Assembly (NCBI RefSeq): GCF_000738265.1
Contig: NZ_JFCQ01000016.1
Location: 1-64,000, forward strand
From: Corynebacterium jeikeium
GTDB taxonomy: Bacteria; Actinomycetota; Actinomycetes; Mycobacteriales; Mycobacteriaceae
Direction: 5' to 3'
DNA: 64,000 nucleotides
This document shows positions 42,777-52,593 of this stretch, one piece after another; position 1 is the stretch's first letter; every line of letters begins with the position of its first letter. Below the pieces are notes generated by a model. The model worked only from the letters and a program-made list of their open reading frames with translations. It had not been told where the DNA came from and made no database searches. Both the position numbers and the translations under genes were made by a program.

Positions 42777-43253
42777 TTAAGCGTGCTCGTCAGCCTGCTG
42801 CTTGGGAGGCTGAACGGTCCACTCCGGCGGAACGTCCTTGCCGGACTCCTCGTCCTGCTCTGCCTGCTCGGCCGTCTCCTGGACGATGCCCTTAGCGTGG
42901 TGGCTCGGTGCGTAGACCGCGTACACCTGCATCGGCTCGTCACCTGTGTTGATGATGTCGTGCCACACACCCGCCGGCACCTGCACCGCCCAGCCGTCGG
43001 AGACCTCCTGCTGGATGGTCATGTTGTCCTTGTCCGGACCCATGATGCACTTGCCAACACCCGCGTCCAGGCGCAGGAACTGGTCGGTATCGTGGTGTAC
43101 TTCCAGGCCGATGGAATCGCCCGGGGCGATAGACATGAGGGTCACCTGCAGGTACTTGCCCGTCCACGCGGTGGTTCGGTAGTTCGTGTTCTCTCGGGTG
43201 GCCGTTTCAATATCAAAGACGTTGGCTTCTGGTCCGTTGTCGACGATCTTCAT
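42777..43253 (-). CDS. Cupin-domain protein
   Basis: A 158-residue protein with one beta-barrel cupin domain: motif 1 is SIGLEVHHDTDQFLRLDAGVGK (His-His...Glu replaced by Asp-Gln), motif 2 is VPAGVWHDIINTGDEP with the metal-binding His. A GGAAGGAG site precedes the ATG at 43251-43253, so longer frames are rejected. The C terminus is acidic and Pro/Gln-rich. Such small cupins are often mannose-6-phosphate isomerase-like or dioxygenase-like; the substrate is unknown. Confidence 0.83.
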   Translation of the reverse strand: MKIVDNGPEANVFDIETATRENTNYRTTAWTGKYLQVTLMSIAPGDSIGLEVHHDTDQFLRLDAGVGKCIMGPDKDNMTIQQEVSDGWAVQVPAGVWHDIINTGDEPMQVYAVYAPSHHAKGIVQETAEQAEQDEESGKDVPPEWTVQPPKQQADEHA

Positions 43254-43317
43254 GGTTCTCCTTCCGGTGAGATGCCCTCTATTGCCTATGCTAGGCCGTT
43301 TTCCCGTGAGATTCAGG

Positions 43318-43384
43318 CGCGCCCACCCGCGCCCATCCGCGCTCATCCGCGCCCATCCGCTCACCCGCGCCCATCCGCGCGCGG
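43318..43384. repeat. Decanucleotide tandem repeat
   Basis: About six 10-nt units (CGCGCCCATC and near copies) lie upstream of the cupin start. The stretch is GC-rich and non-coding. It is likely to vary in copy number between strains. Confidence 0.8.
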
Positions 43385-43499
43385 ACCGGCGAAGCGCCGA
43401 GCTGCCACCGGGAAGCCGACGGAGTACAGTCGAACTTCGGGCTAAAAATAGCACTATCGAATAAGAACCATCGAGCAAAAACTAAGGAGCTCTGCGAGC

Positions 43500-44762
43500 G
43501 TGAAGAGAACGTTCTCCATCGCCATGGCTTTCGTCGGCCTGACCGTCGGCGCCGGGTTTGCCACCGGCCAAGAGGTCATCCAATACTTCGTGTCCTTCGG
43601 CATGAACGGAATCTGGGGTGCGGTGCTGGCCGGCATCGTCATGACCATCGCGGGCAGCGTAATCCTGCAGGTGGGAAGCTACTTCCTGGCTGACGAACAC
43701 CGCATGGTGTTCCGCAATGTCGCCCACCCGATAGTCTCGCGCTTCTTGGATCTGTCGGTAACGCTCACGCTGTTCGCCGTCGGATTTGTCATGCTGGCGG
43801 GTGCGGGTTCGAACCTGGAACAGCAGTTCGGATTGCCCGCGTGGGCCGGTGCGCTGATCATGACCGGCGTGGTGCTGGCTGCGGGCATGCTGGACGTGGA
43901 AAAAGTCAGCCAGGTGATCGGCGCGCTGACCCCGCTGATCATCGTCGCCGTCCTTTTCGCGTTCGTGTACACGCTGATCAACATGCCCGCGGACACGTCC
44001 CACCTCAGCGAGATCGCGAAGGGGGCGGATTCCCCCGTATCGCCGTGGATCCTGTCCGCCCTGAACTACAACGGCCTGGCGCTGCTGCTGGGCGTGTCCA
44101 TGTCACTGGTCATCGGCGGTAACTACTCCTCGCCGAAGGAGGCCGGTATCGGCGGCTTGATGGGTGGCGCCCTGTACACGGTCATGCTGATCATCGCCGC
44201 GATCACCTTGTACCTGAACATCGAAACCGTGCAGGATAGCGACGTCCCGATGTTGGAGCTGATGAACAACATCAACCCCACCCTCGGTGTGATCATGGCG
44301 ATCATCATCTTCTTCATGATCTTCAACACCGCGATCGGCATGTTCTACGCGCTGGGTAAGCGCCTGACGGCCAGCACGGACAAGTCTTTCCGTCCGGTGT
44401 TTGTCGTGGTGACGCTGATTGGTTACGGCATCAGCTTCGTCGGCTTCGAGACCCTGATGACGTACGTGTACCCGGTCATTGGCTACATCGGCATGGTCAT
44501 GATCGTCGTGATGATTGCCTGGTGGCTGCGTTCCCGCGCCCGCATTTCCCTGGAATCGAAGCGTCGCGACCGCATCCACGAGCTGGCCTATAACCGCGAG
44601 CACGAGGACGAGGAATACACCGCCGAGGACCGCAAGGAACTGCGCAAGCTGGTCGGCGAATCCAACATCGAGGACAAGGAGCTGCACAAAACCATCACCG
44701 ACGAGGTGAAGAGCGAGCTCCCCGACGAGTCCATGGAAAGCCCCGCCAAGCCGGAATCCTAA
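43500..44762 (+). CDS. YkvI-like membrane transporter
   Basis: A 420-residue protein with about ten membrane segments and the conserved first helix FVGLTVGAGFATGQEVIQYF typical of the APC-fold YkvI family. FNTAIGMFYALGKRL and the glycine-rich YNGLALLLGVSMSLVIGG are also characteristic. The C-terminal 80 residues form a highly charged cytoplasmic tail. It starts at GTG with GGAGC upstream. The substrate is not known. The DUF421 gene follows after 30 nt. Confidence 0.82.
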   Translation: MKRTFSIAMAFVGLTVGAGFATGQEVIQYFVSFGMNGIWGAVLAGIVMTIAGSVILQVGSYFLADEHRMVFRNVAHPIVSRFLDLSVTLTLFAVGFVMLAGAGSNLEQQFGLPAWAGALIMTGVVLAAGMLDVEKVSQVIGALTPLIIVAVLFAFVYTLINMPADTSHLSEIAKGADSPVSPWILSALNYNGLALLLGVSMSLVIGGNYSSPKEAGIGGLMGGALYTVMLIIAAITLYLNIETVQDSDVPMLELMNNINPTLGVIMAIIIFFMIFNTAIGMFYALGKRLTASTDKSFRPVFVVVTLIGYGISFVGFETLMTYVYPVIGYIGMVMIVVMIAWWLRSRARISLESKRRDRIHELAYNREHEDEEYTAEDRKELRKLVGESNIEDKELHKTITDEVKSELPDESMESPAKPES

Positions 44763-44792
44763 CCCCAAAACCACAGCGTAGAATGGGTATTC

Positions 44793-45428
44793 ATGTTTGG
44801 CGGCATCTACGGATCACTCACGACGGCTGCGATTAGCGCTGCGGATTTCACCCCGCCGCAGGGTTGGGGGCCGGTGCTTAAAGAACAGCTAGGCATCGAC
44901 CTGTGGCGCATTCCGATTGTGATGGTCGCCGCCGTCGGCATCTATCTGACGTTCCTGGTGGCGGTCCGTCTTTTCGGACAGCGGATCTTAAGCAGTCTCG
45001 GCGGCTTCGATGCAGTGGTTATTTTCATGTTCGGCGCGGTCGCCGGCCGTTCCGTCATTGGCCACCCGCCGTCGCTGGCTGCGGGCGTGATCGGCCTGCT
45101 TACTTTGATGTGTATGGAGGCGCTGTTCGGCGCCGTGCAGGATGTGGTGGGGCTCCGCCGGACCATCAACCCGCAGCCAACGGTTCTGATCGCGCACGGC
45201 GAGATCATCGAGTCCGCCCTGCAGCGCTATCACATCAATGATGTCGCCATTGCCACTGCGATGCGCAAGGCCGGCGTGCGCGACCTCAGCGAGGTCGCCT
45301 GCATGGTGCTGGAATCCAATGGTTCGATCTCTACGCTGCGGGTGGGGGAGCAGATCGACCCTTCGATCTTGTTGGGTGTACAGGGAGCCGAGAGGGTAGT
45401 GACGCCCCCTCGTCCCAACGACCTTTAA
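44793..45428 (+). CDS. DUF421 (YetF-like) membrane protein
   Basis: Three membrane segments come first. The DUF421 signature VAVRLFGQRILSSLGGFDAVVIFMFGAVAGRSVIG is followed by a cytoplasmic domain with VLIAHGEIIESALQRYHINDVAIATAMRKAGVRDLSEV. YetF-type proteins are linked to the envelope in other bacteria; the role is unknown. Its end overlaps the convergent YhgE gene by 4 nt. Confidence 0.87.
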   Translation: MFGGIYGSLTTAAISAADFTPPQGWGPVLKEQLGIDLWRIPIVMVAAVGIYLTFLVAVRLFGQRILSSLGGFDAVVIFMFGAVAGRSVIGHPPSLAAGVIGLLTLMCMEALFGAVQDVVGLRRTINPQPTVLIAHGEIIESALQRYHINDVAIATAMRKAGVRDLSEVACMVLESNGSISTLRVGEQIDPSILLGVQGAERVVTPPRPNDL

Positions 45429-47557
45429 GCGTTCAGCACTGGGTGCAGCCGCTTCATGGTCCACATTTGCTGGCTGCGCGCCGATAGCGTGGTGACCAGG
45501 AAGCATCCGAGGCCAACGAGGCACAGTACTCCCACTGCGATCGGCAGGCGTTCGTCGTAGAAGCCGTAGATCAGCTGCCTGAAGCCGTTGACCGCGTATG
45601 TCATCGGGTCGAACGGATGCAGGAATTGGAAGAACTTGTTTTGTGTCTCGACGGGGTACAAGCCTCCCGAGGCGAGGATCATCAGCATGAGCATCGCCAG
45701 GGCGGTCACGCGTCCAGGCCCGGGGCCGAGGAAGGCGATGAGCATTTGGTTCATGAGCATCCACACCAGCGCCACGAGCGCTGCGAACAGGAATAGCCCC
45801 GGGACGTTCGCGGTATCCATGCCGACACCCCAGATGGTGACAGCCACCACGACGGCTGCCTGCAGGATGGCGATGATGCCTGTCGGCAGGAAGCCGGACA
45901 GGGCGGCGCGCCAGGAGTGCATGCCGGAGTTCACGGTGCGGGCCTGCAGCGGCTTGATCATGACGTAGACCATGATGCCGCCGATGAACAGCGACATGCT
46001 GAAGAAGAAGGGCGCCATGCCTGCACCGAAGGTGTGCGTGCCGGAGTTGTTATCGGCCTTCATCTGTACCGGCCCGCCGATGGTGCTGGAGGCTGCCAGG
46101 CGCTGGCCTTCGTCCCACTGCGGAACCTTCTTGGAGCCGTCGGAAAGCTTGTCGCGCAGTTCGGTAGCGCCGTTGTTCAGCTTGGCGGTGCCGTCCTTGG
46201 CCTTGGCGGTGCCGTCCTTCAGTTTGTCCGCGCCGTCCTTGAGTTTGGTGTTGCCGTCGTCCAGCTTGATCACGCCGTTCTTCAGCTTCGTCGCGCCAGC
46301 CGAGGCCTCGCCCAGCTTGTCGTCCAGCTTGTGCGCGCCGTTGTTAATCTTGTTCACGCCGTCCTGCAGCTGCTTGAACTGTGCGGGAAGCCCGGAAAGC
46401 TCGCCCACGCCCTTGCGCAGCGGGGCGTTCGGATCGTTGAGCTGGTAGGACAGCTGGGCGCTGCCGTCAGCCAGGCGCTTCAGATCGGTCGCGTTCTGGG
46501 ACTTCGGACCGATGCCCTGCGTCTCCAGAGCGAGGGCCACCTTGTCTAGCTCGTTCGCGGCCGTAATGGCGGCGGGCATGCCACTGCCACGCAGGTTGCG
46601 GGAGATGTCGCGCAGGTTCCTTGCGTGGTCGCCCTGTGCCTTGGTGACTCCACCGAGTTTGGTGTTGAGCTGTTGCACGCCGTCGTTGAGGCGGCTCGCT
46701 CCGTCGCCAAGTTTATCGACGCCACCTTCCAGCTGGTTGAGCTTTCCAGCCTGACCGTTGATCTTTTCCGCCGCGGCGTTTACCTTGTCGGACAGTTCGG
46801 TGGTGCCGTCGGACAGCGTGCCGGCGCCCTGGTGCAGTTTGGCGATGCCGTCGTCGAGTTCGACGGCGCCATTTCGCAGCTTGCCGGAGCCGTCCTTGGC
46901 GGTGGCCAGGCCGTTGGCGAGCTTTTCTGCGCCATCGTTTAGTTGGACGGAGCCGTCTTTGAGTTGGGCGGTGCCGTCGGCGAGCTTGCCGGCGCCGATG
47001 GCGGCGCGCTGCATGCCGCTGCCCGCGTCGACGATGCCGAGCAGGACTTTATCCACGGCCTCTGCACTGATTTTGTCGCCGACGACGTTCAGTACTTCGC
47101 GCATGACGTTCTGGCCGATCATGGTGGAGAGGTAGCCGTTGGCATCGTTGTATGTGCTGATGAGGTTGGCCTTTTCCGGCTTCCCGGAGGTAGGCGAGGC
47201 CACTGCGTCGGAGAAGTTCTCCGGCAGTTCCAAGGAGAAGTAGTATTCGCCGGATTCCACGCCCCGACGGGCATCCTCGGAATCGGTTTCGATCCAGCTA
47301 ATCTGGTCGTTTTCCTTCAAGCCTTCGATGACCTTGTCGCCGGCGCGGAGCTCCTTGCCGTCGACACTCGTGCCCTTGTCACTGTTAACAAGGGCAACGG
47401 GCAGGGCGTTCAGGTTGCCGAATGGGTTCCAGAATGCCCAGAGGTACAAGGCGGAGTACAGCAGCGGCATGAGCACAAGGATGACCAGCGCGGCGCGGGT
47501 CAGCCGGTTGCGCTTGAAGCTGCGGATCTCGCTGTTGAGTTTGAAACCGGCGAGCAT
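45425..47557 (-). CDS. YhgE/Pip-family membrane protein
   Basis: The N terminus has one membrane segment (LVILVLMPLLYSALYLWAFW), a conserved NPFGNLNALPVALVNSDKG block and a large extracytoplasmic region. Residues about 190-480 contain repeats of LxDGxxxLxDGxxKL-type units (TAQLKDGSVQLNDGAEKL and so on), forming a long helical stalk. Five membrane segments follow at the C terminus. This is the YhgE/Pip architecture, related to ABC-2 permeases and phage infection protein. It overlaps the ATPase gene by one base, suggesting a joint exporter or envelope system. Confidence 0.88.
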   Translation of the reverse strand: MLAGFKLNSEIRSFKRNRLTRAALVILVLMPLLYSALYLWAFWNPFGNLNALPVALVNSDKGTSVDGKELRAGDKVIEGLKENDQISWIETDSEDARRGVESGEYYFSLELPENFSDAVASPTSGKPEKANLISTYNDANGYLSTMIGQNVMREVLNVVGDKISAEAVDKVLLGIVDAGSGMQRAAIGAGKLADGTAQLKDGSVQLNDGAEKLANGLATAKDGSGKLRNGAVELDDGIAKLHQGAGTLSDGTTELSDKVNAAAEKINGQAGKLNQLEGGVDKLGDGASRLNDGVQQLNTKLGGVTKAQGDHARNLRDISRNLRGSGMPAAITAANELDKVALALETQGIGPKSQNATDLKRLADGSAQLSYQLNDPNAPLRKGVGELSGLPAQFKQLQDGVNKINNGAHKLDDKLGEASAGATKLKNGVIKLDDGNTKLKDGADKLKDGTAKAKDGTAKLNNGATELRDKLSDGSKKVPQWDEGQRLAASSTIGGPVQMKADNNSGTHTFGAGMAPFFFSMSLFIGGIMVYVMIKPLQARTVNSGMHSWRAALSGFLPTGIIAILQAAVVVAVTIWGVGMDTANVPGLFLFAALVALVWMLMNQMLIAFLGPGPGRVTALAMLMLMILASGGLYPVETQNKFFQFLHPFDPMTYAVNGFRQLIYGFYDERLPIAVGVLCLVGLGCFLVTTLSARSQQMWTMKRLHPVLNA

Positions 47558-48294
47558 TAGTTGTTCTCCTTTGGCTCTGCGATGTCGGTGTATTCGCGCA
47601 GTCCGGTATGAATCGGGTGCGCGTGGTTAGCGTAGGCGTCAATTTCAATAACCGTGGTGGGCTCGACCGGACCGACGATAAGGTTCGACGAGTTAACGAC
47701 CACAGGAATATCCATCGACAAGCGCTCGAGTACCTGCAGTAGGATCGCGCGCTCGTCGTTTTCGTGTACCTGCTCAATGTCGTCCATGATCAGCAGGTGG
47801 ACTGGCTTGTTGTCGGCGGGCGACAGGGCCAGGCTGATGCGTAGCATGATCTTGTCGAGGTTATCCAGCTGGGAGATGTAGGCATCCAGCGGGGGAAGAT
47901 CGCGTTCGCCGTAGACCTGGGAGCAGATACGCTGTAGGTCTTCTGCGGTGGCCTTGCGCATCGGCATGAACCAGGGCTTCGACCAGGACAGGGATTCGGT
48001 GAGGATGTCTTGGACCGTGACGGAACGCTCCAACAGGTCGATTTGCTCTACGCCGGCGATGGCGACGCGGGAGCGGATCTGCTTGGGCTTGGTTTCACCG
48101 AGAACATTGAGGGTGCCACCGGTGGGCTTCATGCGCCCAGAAAGAACCAGAGCCAAGGCGGTACGGCCAGAGCCGCCCTTGCCGAGCAGGTTGGTTAGCC
48201 CCTGGTTGGGGATAGAAAAGGAGAGAGGGCCAAATACTTGGCCCTCGTCACCTTTGAGCTCGAGATCCTGGGCTTCTACTGCGAGGGAAGTCAT
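47557..48294 (-). CDS. Divergent ABC-type ATPase partnered with YhgE
   Basis: The ATG at 48292-48294 gives 245 residues. Walker A is degenerate (LGKGGSGRTALAL), Walker B reads HLLIMDDIEQVHEND with Asp-Asp-Ile-Glu, and there is no LSGGQ signature (AYISQLDNLDKIM stands in its place). Its partner is the adjacent YhgE-type membrane protein. Loss of the signature makes classic ABC dimer hydrolysis doubtful. It may work as a regulatory or structural ATPase. Confidence 0.8.
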   Translation of the reverse strand: MTSLAVEAQDLELKGDEGQVFGPLSFSIPNQGLTNLLGKGGSGRTALALVLSGRMKPTGGTLNVLGETKPKQIRSRVAIAGVEQIDLLERSVTVQDILTESLSWSKPWFMPMRKATAEDLQRICSQVYGERDLPPLDAYISQLDNLDKIMLRISLALSPADNKPVHLLIMDDIEQVHENDERAILLQVLERLSMDIPVVVNSSNLIVGPVEPTTVIEIDAYANHAHPIHTGLREYTDIAEPKENN

Positions 48295-48437
48295 GGCTTT
48301 ACCTGATTTCTGTAGGGAGGGAAGCACGGTCTATTTCAACAGACACCCTGCGTATTTTTGTAGACTTTGACGATTTCGTCAATTTTGGCCCTGGCGTGGC
48401 GAAACGGCGCTGCAATGTACGGAAATCTACGGGGAAG

Positions 48438-50008
48438 CTAGCCGGAAGCTGCTACAGCGCTACGGGCGCGCAACCGATTGTCGTAGAGCGCGATGACGAG
48501 GGCGACGGCGACGAGCGAGCCGATGGTGCCGAAGCCGATGGCGGTGCCGAGGGGCCAGTTGATGGCGCGGGAGCTGGCGAAGACGATCGCGGTGATCAGC
48601 GCCAGCCCCATGGCGGTGCCGATGCGCTGGGCAGTTTGCAGGACCGCGCCGGAGCTGCCCGCGTAGTTGAGAGGAACGTCCGCGAGCGTGAGGGTTTGGT
48701 TCGGACCGATGACCGTGCCCTGGCCGGTGCCGACTAGGAATAGGGTGATTACCATCCACCACTCCGACAGGCCGGTAGCGTGGTGTAGCACAAGGGTGAG
48801 GATGGTTAGCGCAATGCCGGTCAGTGCCACGGTGATGCCGTCGATGACGACTCGACGGCCCCGGTCGGCGACCCGCTTGCCGGCCCAGTTGGCGGCGAAA
48901 GAGCTGCTAATCGCGGCGGGAATGCCGACACTACCGGCGACGAGCGCGCTGTAGCCCAGGCCGTTTTGGAAGTACAGGGCCACAAGCACCCAGATGCTGG
49001 TTATGCCCATGAAGTAGACTCCCGCCAGCATGGTGCCCAGGCGGAAGCTGGGGAAGCGGAAGATCTGCATGTCCACCATCGGGTCGAAGGGCTTGGTTGT
49101 TTTAACGTGCCGCTCCCAGGCCAGCCACCCGGCCAGAAGGGCGACGGCGATGGGGGAGAGGCAGGAAGGTGCGGGCATTGCCGGAGGATTCCACGAACGG
49201 GAAGAGGAAGGCCAGGACGGCCAAGCCAAGCAGGAGGGATCCGAAGGGGTCGAGGCTGCGCACTGCGCGGATGACGCCCACGTTACGGCCGGTGGCGGGG
49301 TCCTTAACCCGGCCCATCAGCGGGCGCGGGAACCACAGGAGTGCGAGGACGAAGGCAAGAAAGCCGAAGGGGACGTTGACCAGGAATGTCCAGCGCCAGC
49401 CGCTCCGGTCCGCCGACGCGGATGAGGAAGCCACCCAGGACAGGCCCGATGGCCACAGCCACGCCCACGACGGTGCCGAACCAGCCGAAGGCTCGGCCGC
49501 GTTCCTTGCCGCGCAAGAACTGCTGGATCATGCCCACGGCCTGCGGGTTGAGCATGCCCGCGCCCACGCCTTGGATGAAGCGGGTGATGTTCAGGGCTTC
49601 CGCGGTGGGGGCGAAGCCAGCGGTGATGGCGGCCAGGGTGTAGACGCTTAAGCCGATGAGGTACATTCCGCCCCGGCCGAGCAGGTCGCCGACGCGGCCA
49701 GCGGCGACGAGTACCACGCCGAAGGTCAGCGTGTAGCCAGAGAGCGCCCACTGGATGTCCGATTCGGTGGCGCCCAGCCCCTGCTGGATGGAGGGCAGGG
49801 CGACGTTGATGATGGACACGCTGATCAGCGACATGAAGATCGTCGTGAGGATGACGCCCAGAACTTTCCAGCGGCGCGGATCCTCACCCGGGGGATAGGT
49901 ACCGGGTGAGTGGACCGTGGCCTCCGTCGCGCCGGGGCGGGGGTTGTCTGTGCCCTGGCGCGGGGTGCCCGGCTGTGAGTTTGCGGCGTGCGGGTCCTGG
50001 TCAGCCAC
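48438..50008 (-). pseudogene. DHA2-type MFS exporter, broken by two frameshifts
   Basis: Three consecutive frames together encode a 14-span drug:proton antiporter. The first (50008 to about 49410) has the signature GRVGDLLGRGGMYLIG and RFIQGVGAGMLNPQAVGMIQQF. The second (about 49410 to 49155) has SGWRWTFLVNVPFGFLA. The third (about 49155 to 48438) has SPIAVALLAGWLAWERHVK and LTLADVPLNYAGSSGAVLQTAQR. The second shift is an extra base in the G run at 49151-49155. The first lies near the GGCGGACC string at 49410-49416. It is either a pseudogene or sequence error; functional groups are intact otherwise. Confidence 0.87.
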
Positions 50009-50245
50009 GGTGGTGCGTGCCCCTCCTTCGGATCGCCTGTGTGTAGTTCTGCACGCTGGCGCGCGCAGTCTCGCGCAGTTGCGCGGCTATATGAGCTGGC
50101 GCGCGAGATTCCCTTTAGTGAAGCATAGCGCCACTAAGGGTGCCCTTATTCCAGTGGGTGGGGATGGTTTCAAAGTGGATAGGCTTCTGAAGTGCTGTTG
50201 TAGCCTGGGGCGTAGGTGGTTCGAAGATCACGGAGGCTTTCTGTT

Positions 50246-52174
50246 ATGGGGATAAACGACGAGTTCACCGAAGCGAACAATGCTCGGAATTCCAACTGGT
50301 ATCAAATCCAGGGAGCGGAGTTCCATCTTCCGGAGGGTTATGTCTGCGGCTCTCAGCCGGAGTGGCGCCTTGCGCATTTCGCGGTGGTTCTTCCAGTGCC
50401 TGAATTACCGGAGGCTTTCGATTGGCCCGAGGCTTGGGTGCCCGGTCGTTTTCGCGGGATTAAGAAGATTGAGTTCGCAGAACGGGATGAGGAAGGAGAC
50501 TTCGTTCGCCAGTTCTGGGGTAATAAAGTTGATTACAAATATGTACCCCGCGTTTTCCATAAGAGTGCTGGGTCGTACTTCCGTGAGCCCCTAGCCAGTT
50601 CTATGGGGGCGAGTGCGGTTGATGCTGTACCGACGTCTGGTGGGGATCCCGCGGAGTGGATCTCGGATGCATCTACTAATCCTGCCAAAGTCGTCGCACA
50701 TCGCCTCGTGTTTGAGCCCGACCTTACGACGGAGGGCTTTACGACGGAGGGCAAGCAGCGGGCACCAAAAATGGAGACATATCCGCTGCGTTTCGCTTTG
50801 GACGACACTGGACACCCCTATGCGACCTTGAAGTTTGTATGTGCCGAGTACCTGCAGTATTCCGGGCCATGCCTTTATGACCTAGAAAGCGGCGAACCTA
50901 GTAACCTCGAACAGAATTTTCTCGTCGTCCATGCTGTCGCGGAAAATTGCTCTGGAAAAGCGCTGGAGGAAGCTACTGCGTCGTTGACTAAGCCACGAGA
51001 AAAAATGACCCTGATTGCGGAGGGAGGCAACGGAGCGGCGAGACAAAGAGAGCTACTTGAAGAACTCACTGGCTCACCACTGACTAACAACAAGGCTAGT
51101 GTTTGCCTATTGGAGGCTGCCGTGAAAGTTGTGGAAAAGCAGCTATTCGTTGGCTCGGAAACTCACATTCCGTGGGATCTCAACAAGGGCGGATACTTCA
51201 AAAAAACCCGTAGGGGTACAAAAGCGAAACGCGGTCGACAGTCTCCCAAACCTTATTGCGTAACGATGGCTATCCCGGGCCGTACAGACATTGCCCTACC
51301 AACTCCCATCGCGGATGCATCTGAGGAGTCGGGGGAGAACTGGATGCTCCATGACCAATGGGCATGGTACTTTGCTTCTCGTTTCGACCGGTACACAACA
51401 GAAATCCCGTATTTTCGTGATGGCTCTATAAACAGAAGCCTCGTGTCTCGCTATCGTGATTGGACTATTCACTCCTGCGAGGAGGGTTTGGCAGTAGTGC
51501 GCCGGGCACCGCTGGAAAACTCACAAAATAATTTCTTTATGCTGGCTGGGACTCGCTTTGTAGATCTGGCTATTTTAGTGCTTAGAGCAGATAACTATCT
51601 GGGGTGTATTAGTGAACAGCTTCGACAATTATCTTTCGGCCCGGAAGCTCTCAATGTCTTGGAAAGCTCCGGCTCTGAGGGCAATGCTGGAACCCTCGAG
51701 AAGATAAGGGGCGCGGACCAAAAGCTACAGGGCAGTCTCCGGAAGTTCGCAAAGATACAAGCGGAACTAGTCTATGTGCGCGATCACCTCTGGTACGAGC
51801 GAGTCCCCGGACGCGACGTAGCGACCACCATTCTGCAGCATATGTTGGAAAAGACAGGTGCGCGGGGAGACTTTGATGACATCGTCGGCGAACTTGAGAT
51901 ACGTGAGAACGTCTACACAACCCAGTACAACTTCGCACGTATCAGACTTGATGGCATCGAGGCAGACGCTCATAAGCGTAAACAAGAGCGGCGCGACGAA
52001 CGCAATGAATTAATCGCGTTAGCAGCCGCAGTTCTGGCAGTCCCAAGCCTTTTTGCGCTTCTGCCCGCTGTTGGGCAGTGGTGGGTTTTCATTGTTTGCC
52101 TCGTGGCCATTGTTGTTATATCCGCGGTGACGTATTTCTCGCGCCGTCAACGGAGAAAGAAACAGTCGGGTTGA
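50246..52174 (+). CDS. Unrecognised 642-residue protein with a C-terminal membrane anchor
   Basis: I do not recognise this protein. The ATG at 50246 has GGAGG 10 nt upstream. Residues 1-480 are a soluble region with no motif I can name. Residues about 430-590 are mostly helical and charged (ADQKLQGSLRKFAKIQAELVYVRDHLW, then AHKRKQERRDERNELI). Two membrane segments close together follow near 588-607 and 612-633, then a basic tail. The layout, a long helix leading into two membrane spans at the C terminus, is that of CorA-like proteins, but the GMN selectivity motif is absent. Base composition is more AT-rich than its neighbours. It lies 0.7 kb before the Wadjet operon, which makes a defence role possible but unproven. 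Confidence 0.7.
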   Translation: MGINDEFTEANNARNSNWYQIQGAEFHLPEGYVCGSQPEWRLAHFAVVLPVPELPEAFDWPEAWVPGRFRGIKKIEFAERDEEGDFVRQFWGNKVDYKYVPRVFHKSAGSYFREPLASSMGASAVDAVPTSGGDPAEWISDASTNPAKVVAHRLVFEPDLTTEGFTTEGKQRAPKMETYPLRFALDDTGHPYATLKFVCAEYLQYSGPCLYDLESGEPSNLEQNFLVVHAVAENCSGKALEEATASLTKPREKMTLIAEGGNGAARQRELLEELTGSPLTNNKASVCLLEAAVKVVEKQLFVGSETHIPWDLNKGGYFKKTRRGTKAKRGRQSPKPYCVTMAIPGRTDIALPTPIADASEESGENWMLHDQWAWYFASRFDRYTTEIPYFRDGSINRSLVSRYRDWTIHSCEEGLAVVRRAPLENSQNNFFMLAGTRFVDLAILVLRADNYLGCISEQLRQLSFGPEALNVLESSGSEGNAGTLEKIRGADQKLQGSLRKFAKIQAELVYVRDHLWYERVPGRDVATTILQHMLEKTGARGDFDDIVGELEIRENVYTTQYNFARIRLDGIEADAHKRKQERRDERNELIALAAAVLAVPSLFALLPAVGQWWVFIVCLVAIVVISAVTYFSRRQRRKKQSG

Positions 52175-52221
52175 TCTCGACTGCCAAGCGCTAATAAGCG
52201 GCCAGGCCTACCCCGGCAGCA

Positions 52222-52593
52222 TTAGCTCTCGAGGGTGGCCTTTATGCAGCGCATCGCGGCTAAAGTCTTCGGCACGCCGACGTAAGGCATGAGGTGCACG
52301 AAGCATTCGGCCACCTCCTCTGGGCTCATGCCTGCGACGTCCACAGCGGTCTTGATGTGGCCGGTGAGTTGCGGCTCTACGCCACCCATCGGAGCCAGGG
52401 CAGCCATGTTCAGCATCTGACGGTCGCGGAGAGTAATGCCATCGCGCTGGTAGGTTCCGCCGAAGACGGCCTCGACAACCCAGTCGGAAGCGCTGGGTGC
52501 GAACTCGTCGAGCTGCTTCTTCCACGCAGCGGCGGATTCTGGGGTTTGGGTCTCGCGGACGAATTCTTCGCCCTTGTCGCGGTTCAGTTCCAT
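52222..52593 (-). CDS. Carboxymuconolactone decarboxylase-family protein
   Basis: A 123-residue, all-helical CMD/AhpD-like protein: DWVVEAVFGGTYQRDGITLRDRQMLNMAALAPM and the C-terminal CFVHLMPYVGVPKTLAAM. The CxxC pair of AhpD peroxidases is absent, so a decarboxylase-like or unknown role is likelier. It lies on the opposite strand between the unrecognised membrane protein and jetA, isolating the two. Confidence 0.85.
   Translation of the reverse strand: MELNRDKGEEFVRETQTPESAAAWKKQLDEFAPSASDWVVEAVFGGTYQRDGITLRDRQMLNMAALAPMGGVEPQLTGHIKTAVDVAGMSPEEVAECFVHLMPYVGVPKTLAAMRCIKATLES

Noticed and set aside
43318..43384. Small CRISPR-like array
   Set aside because: The 10-nt units are contiguous with no spacers.
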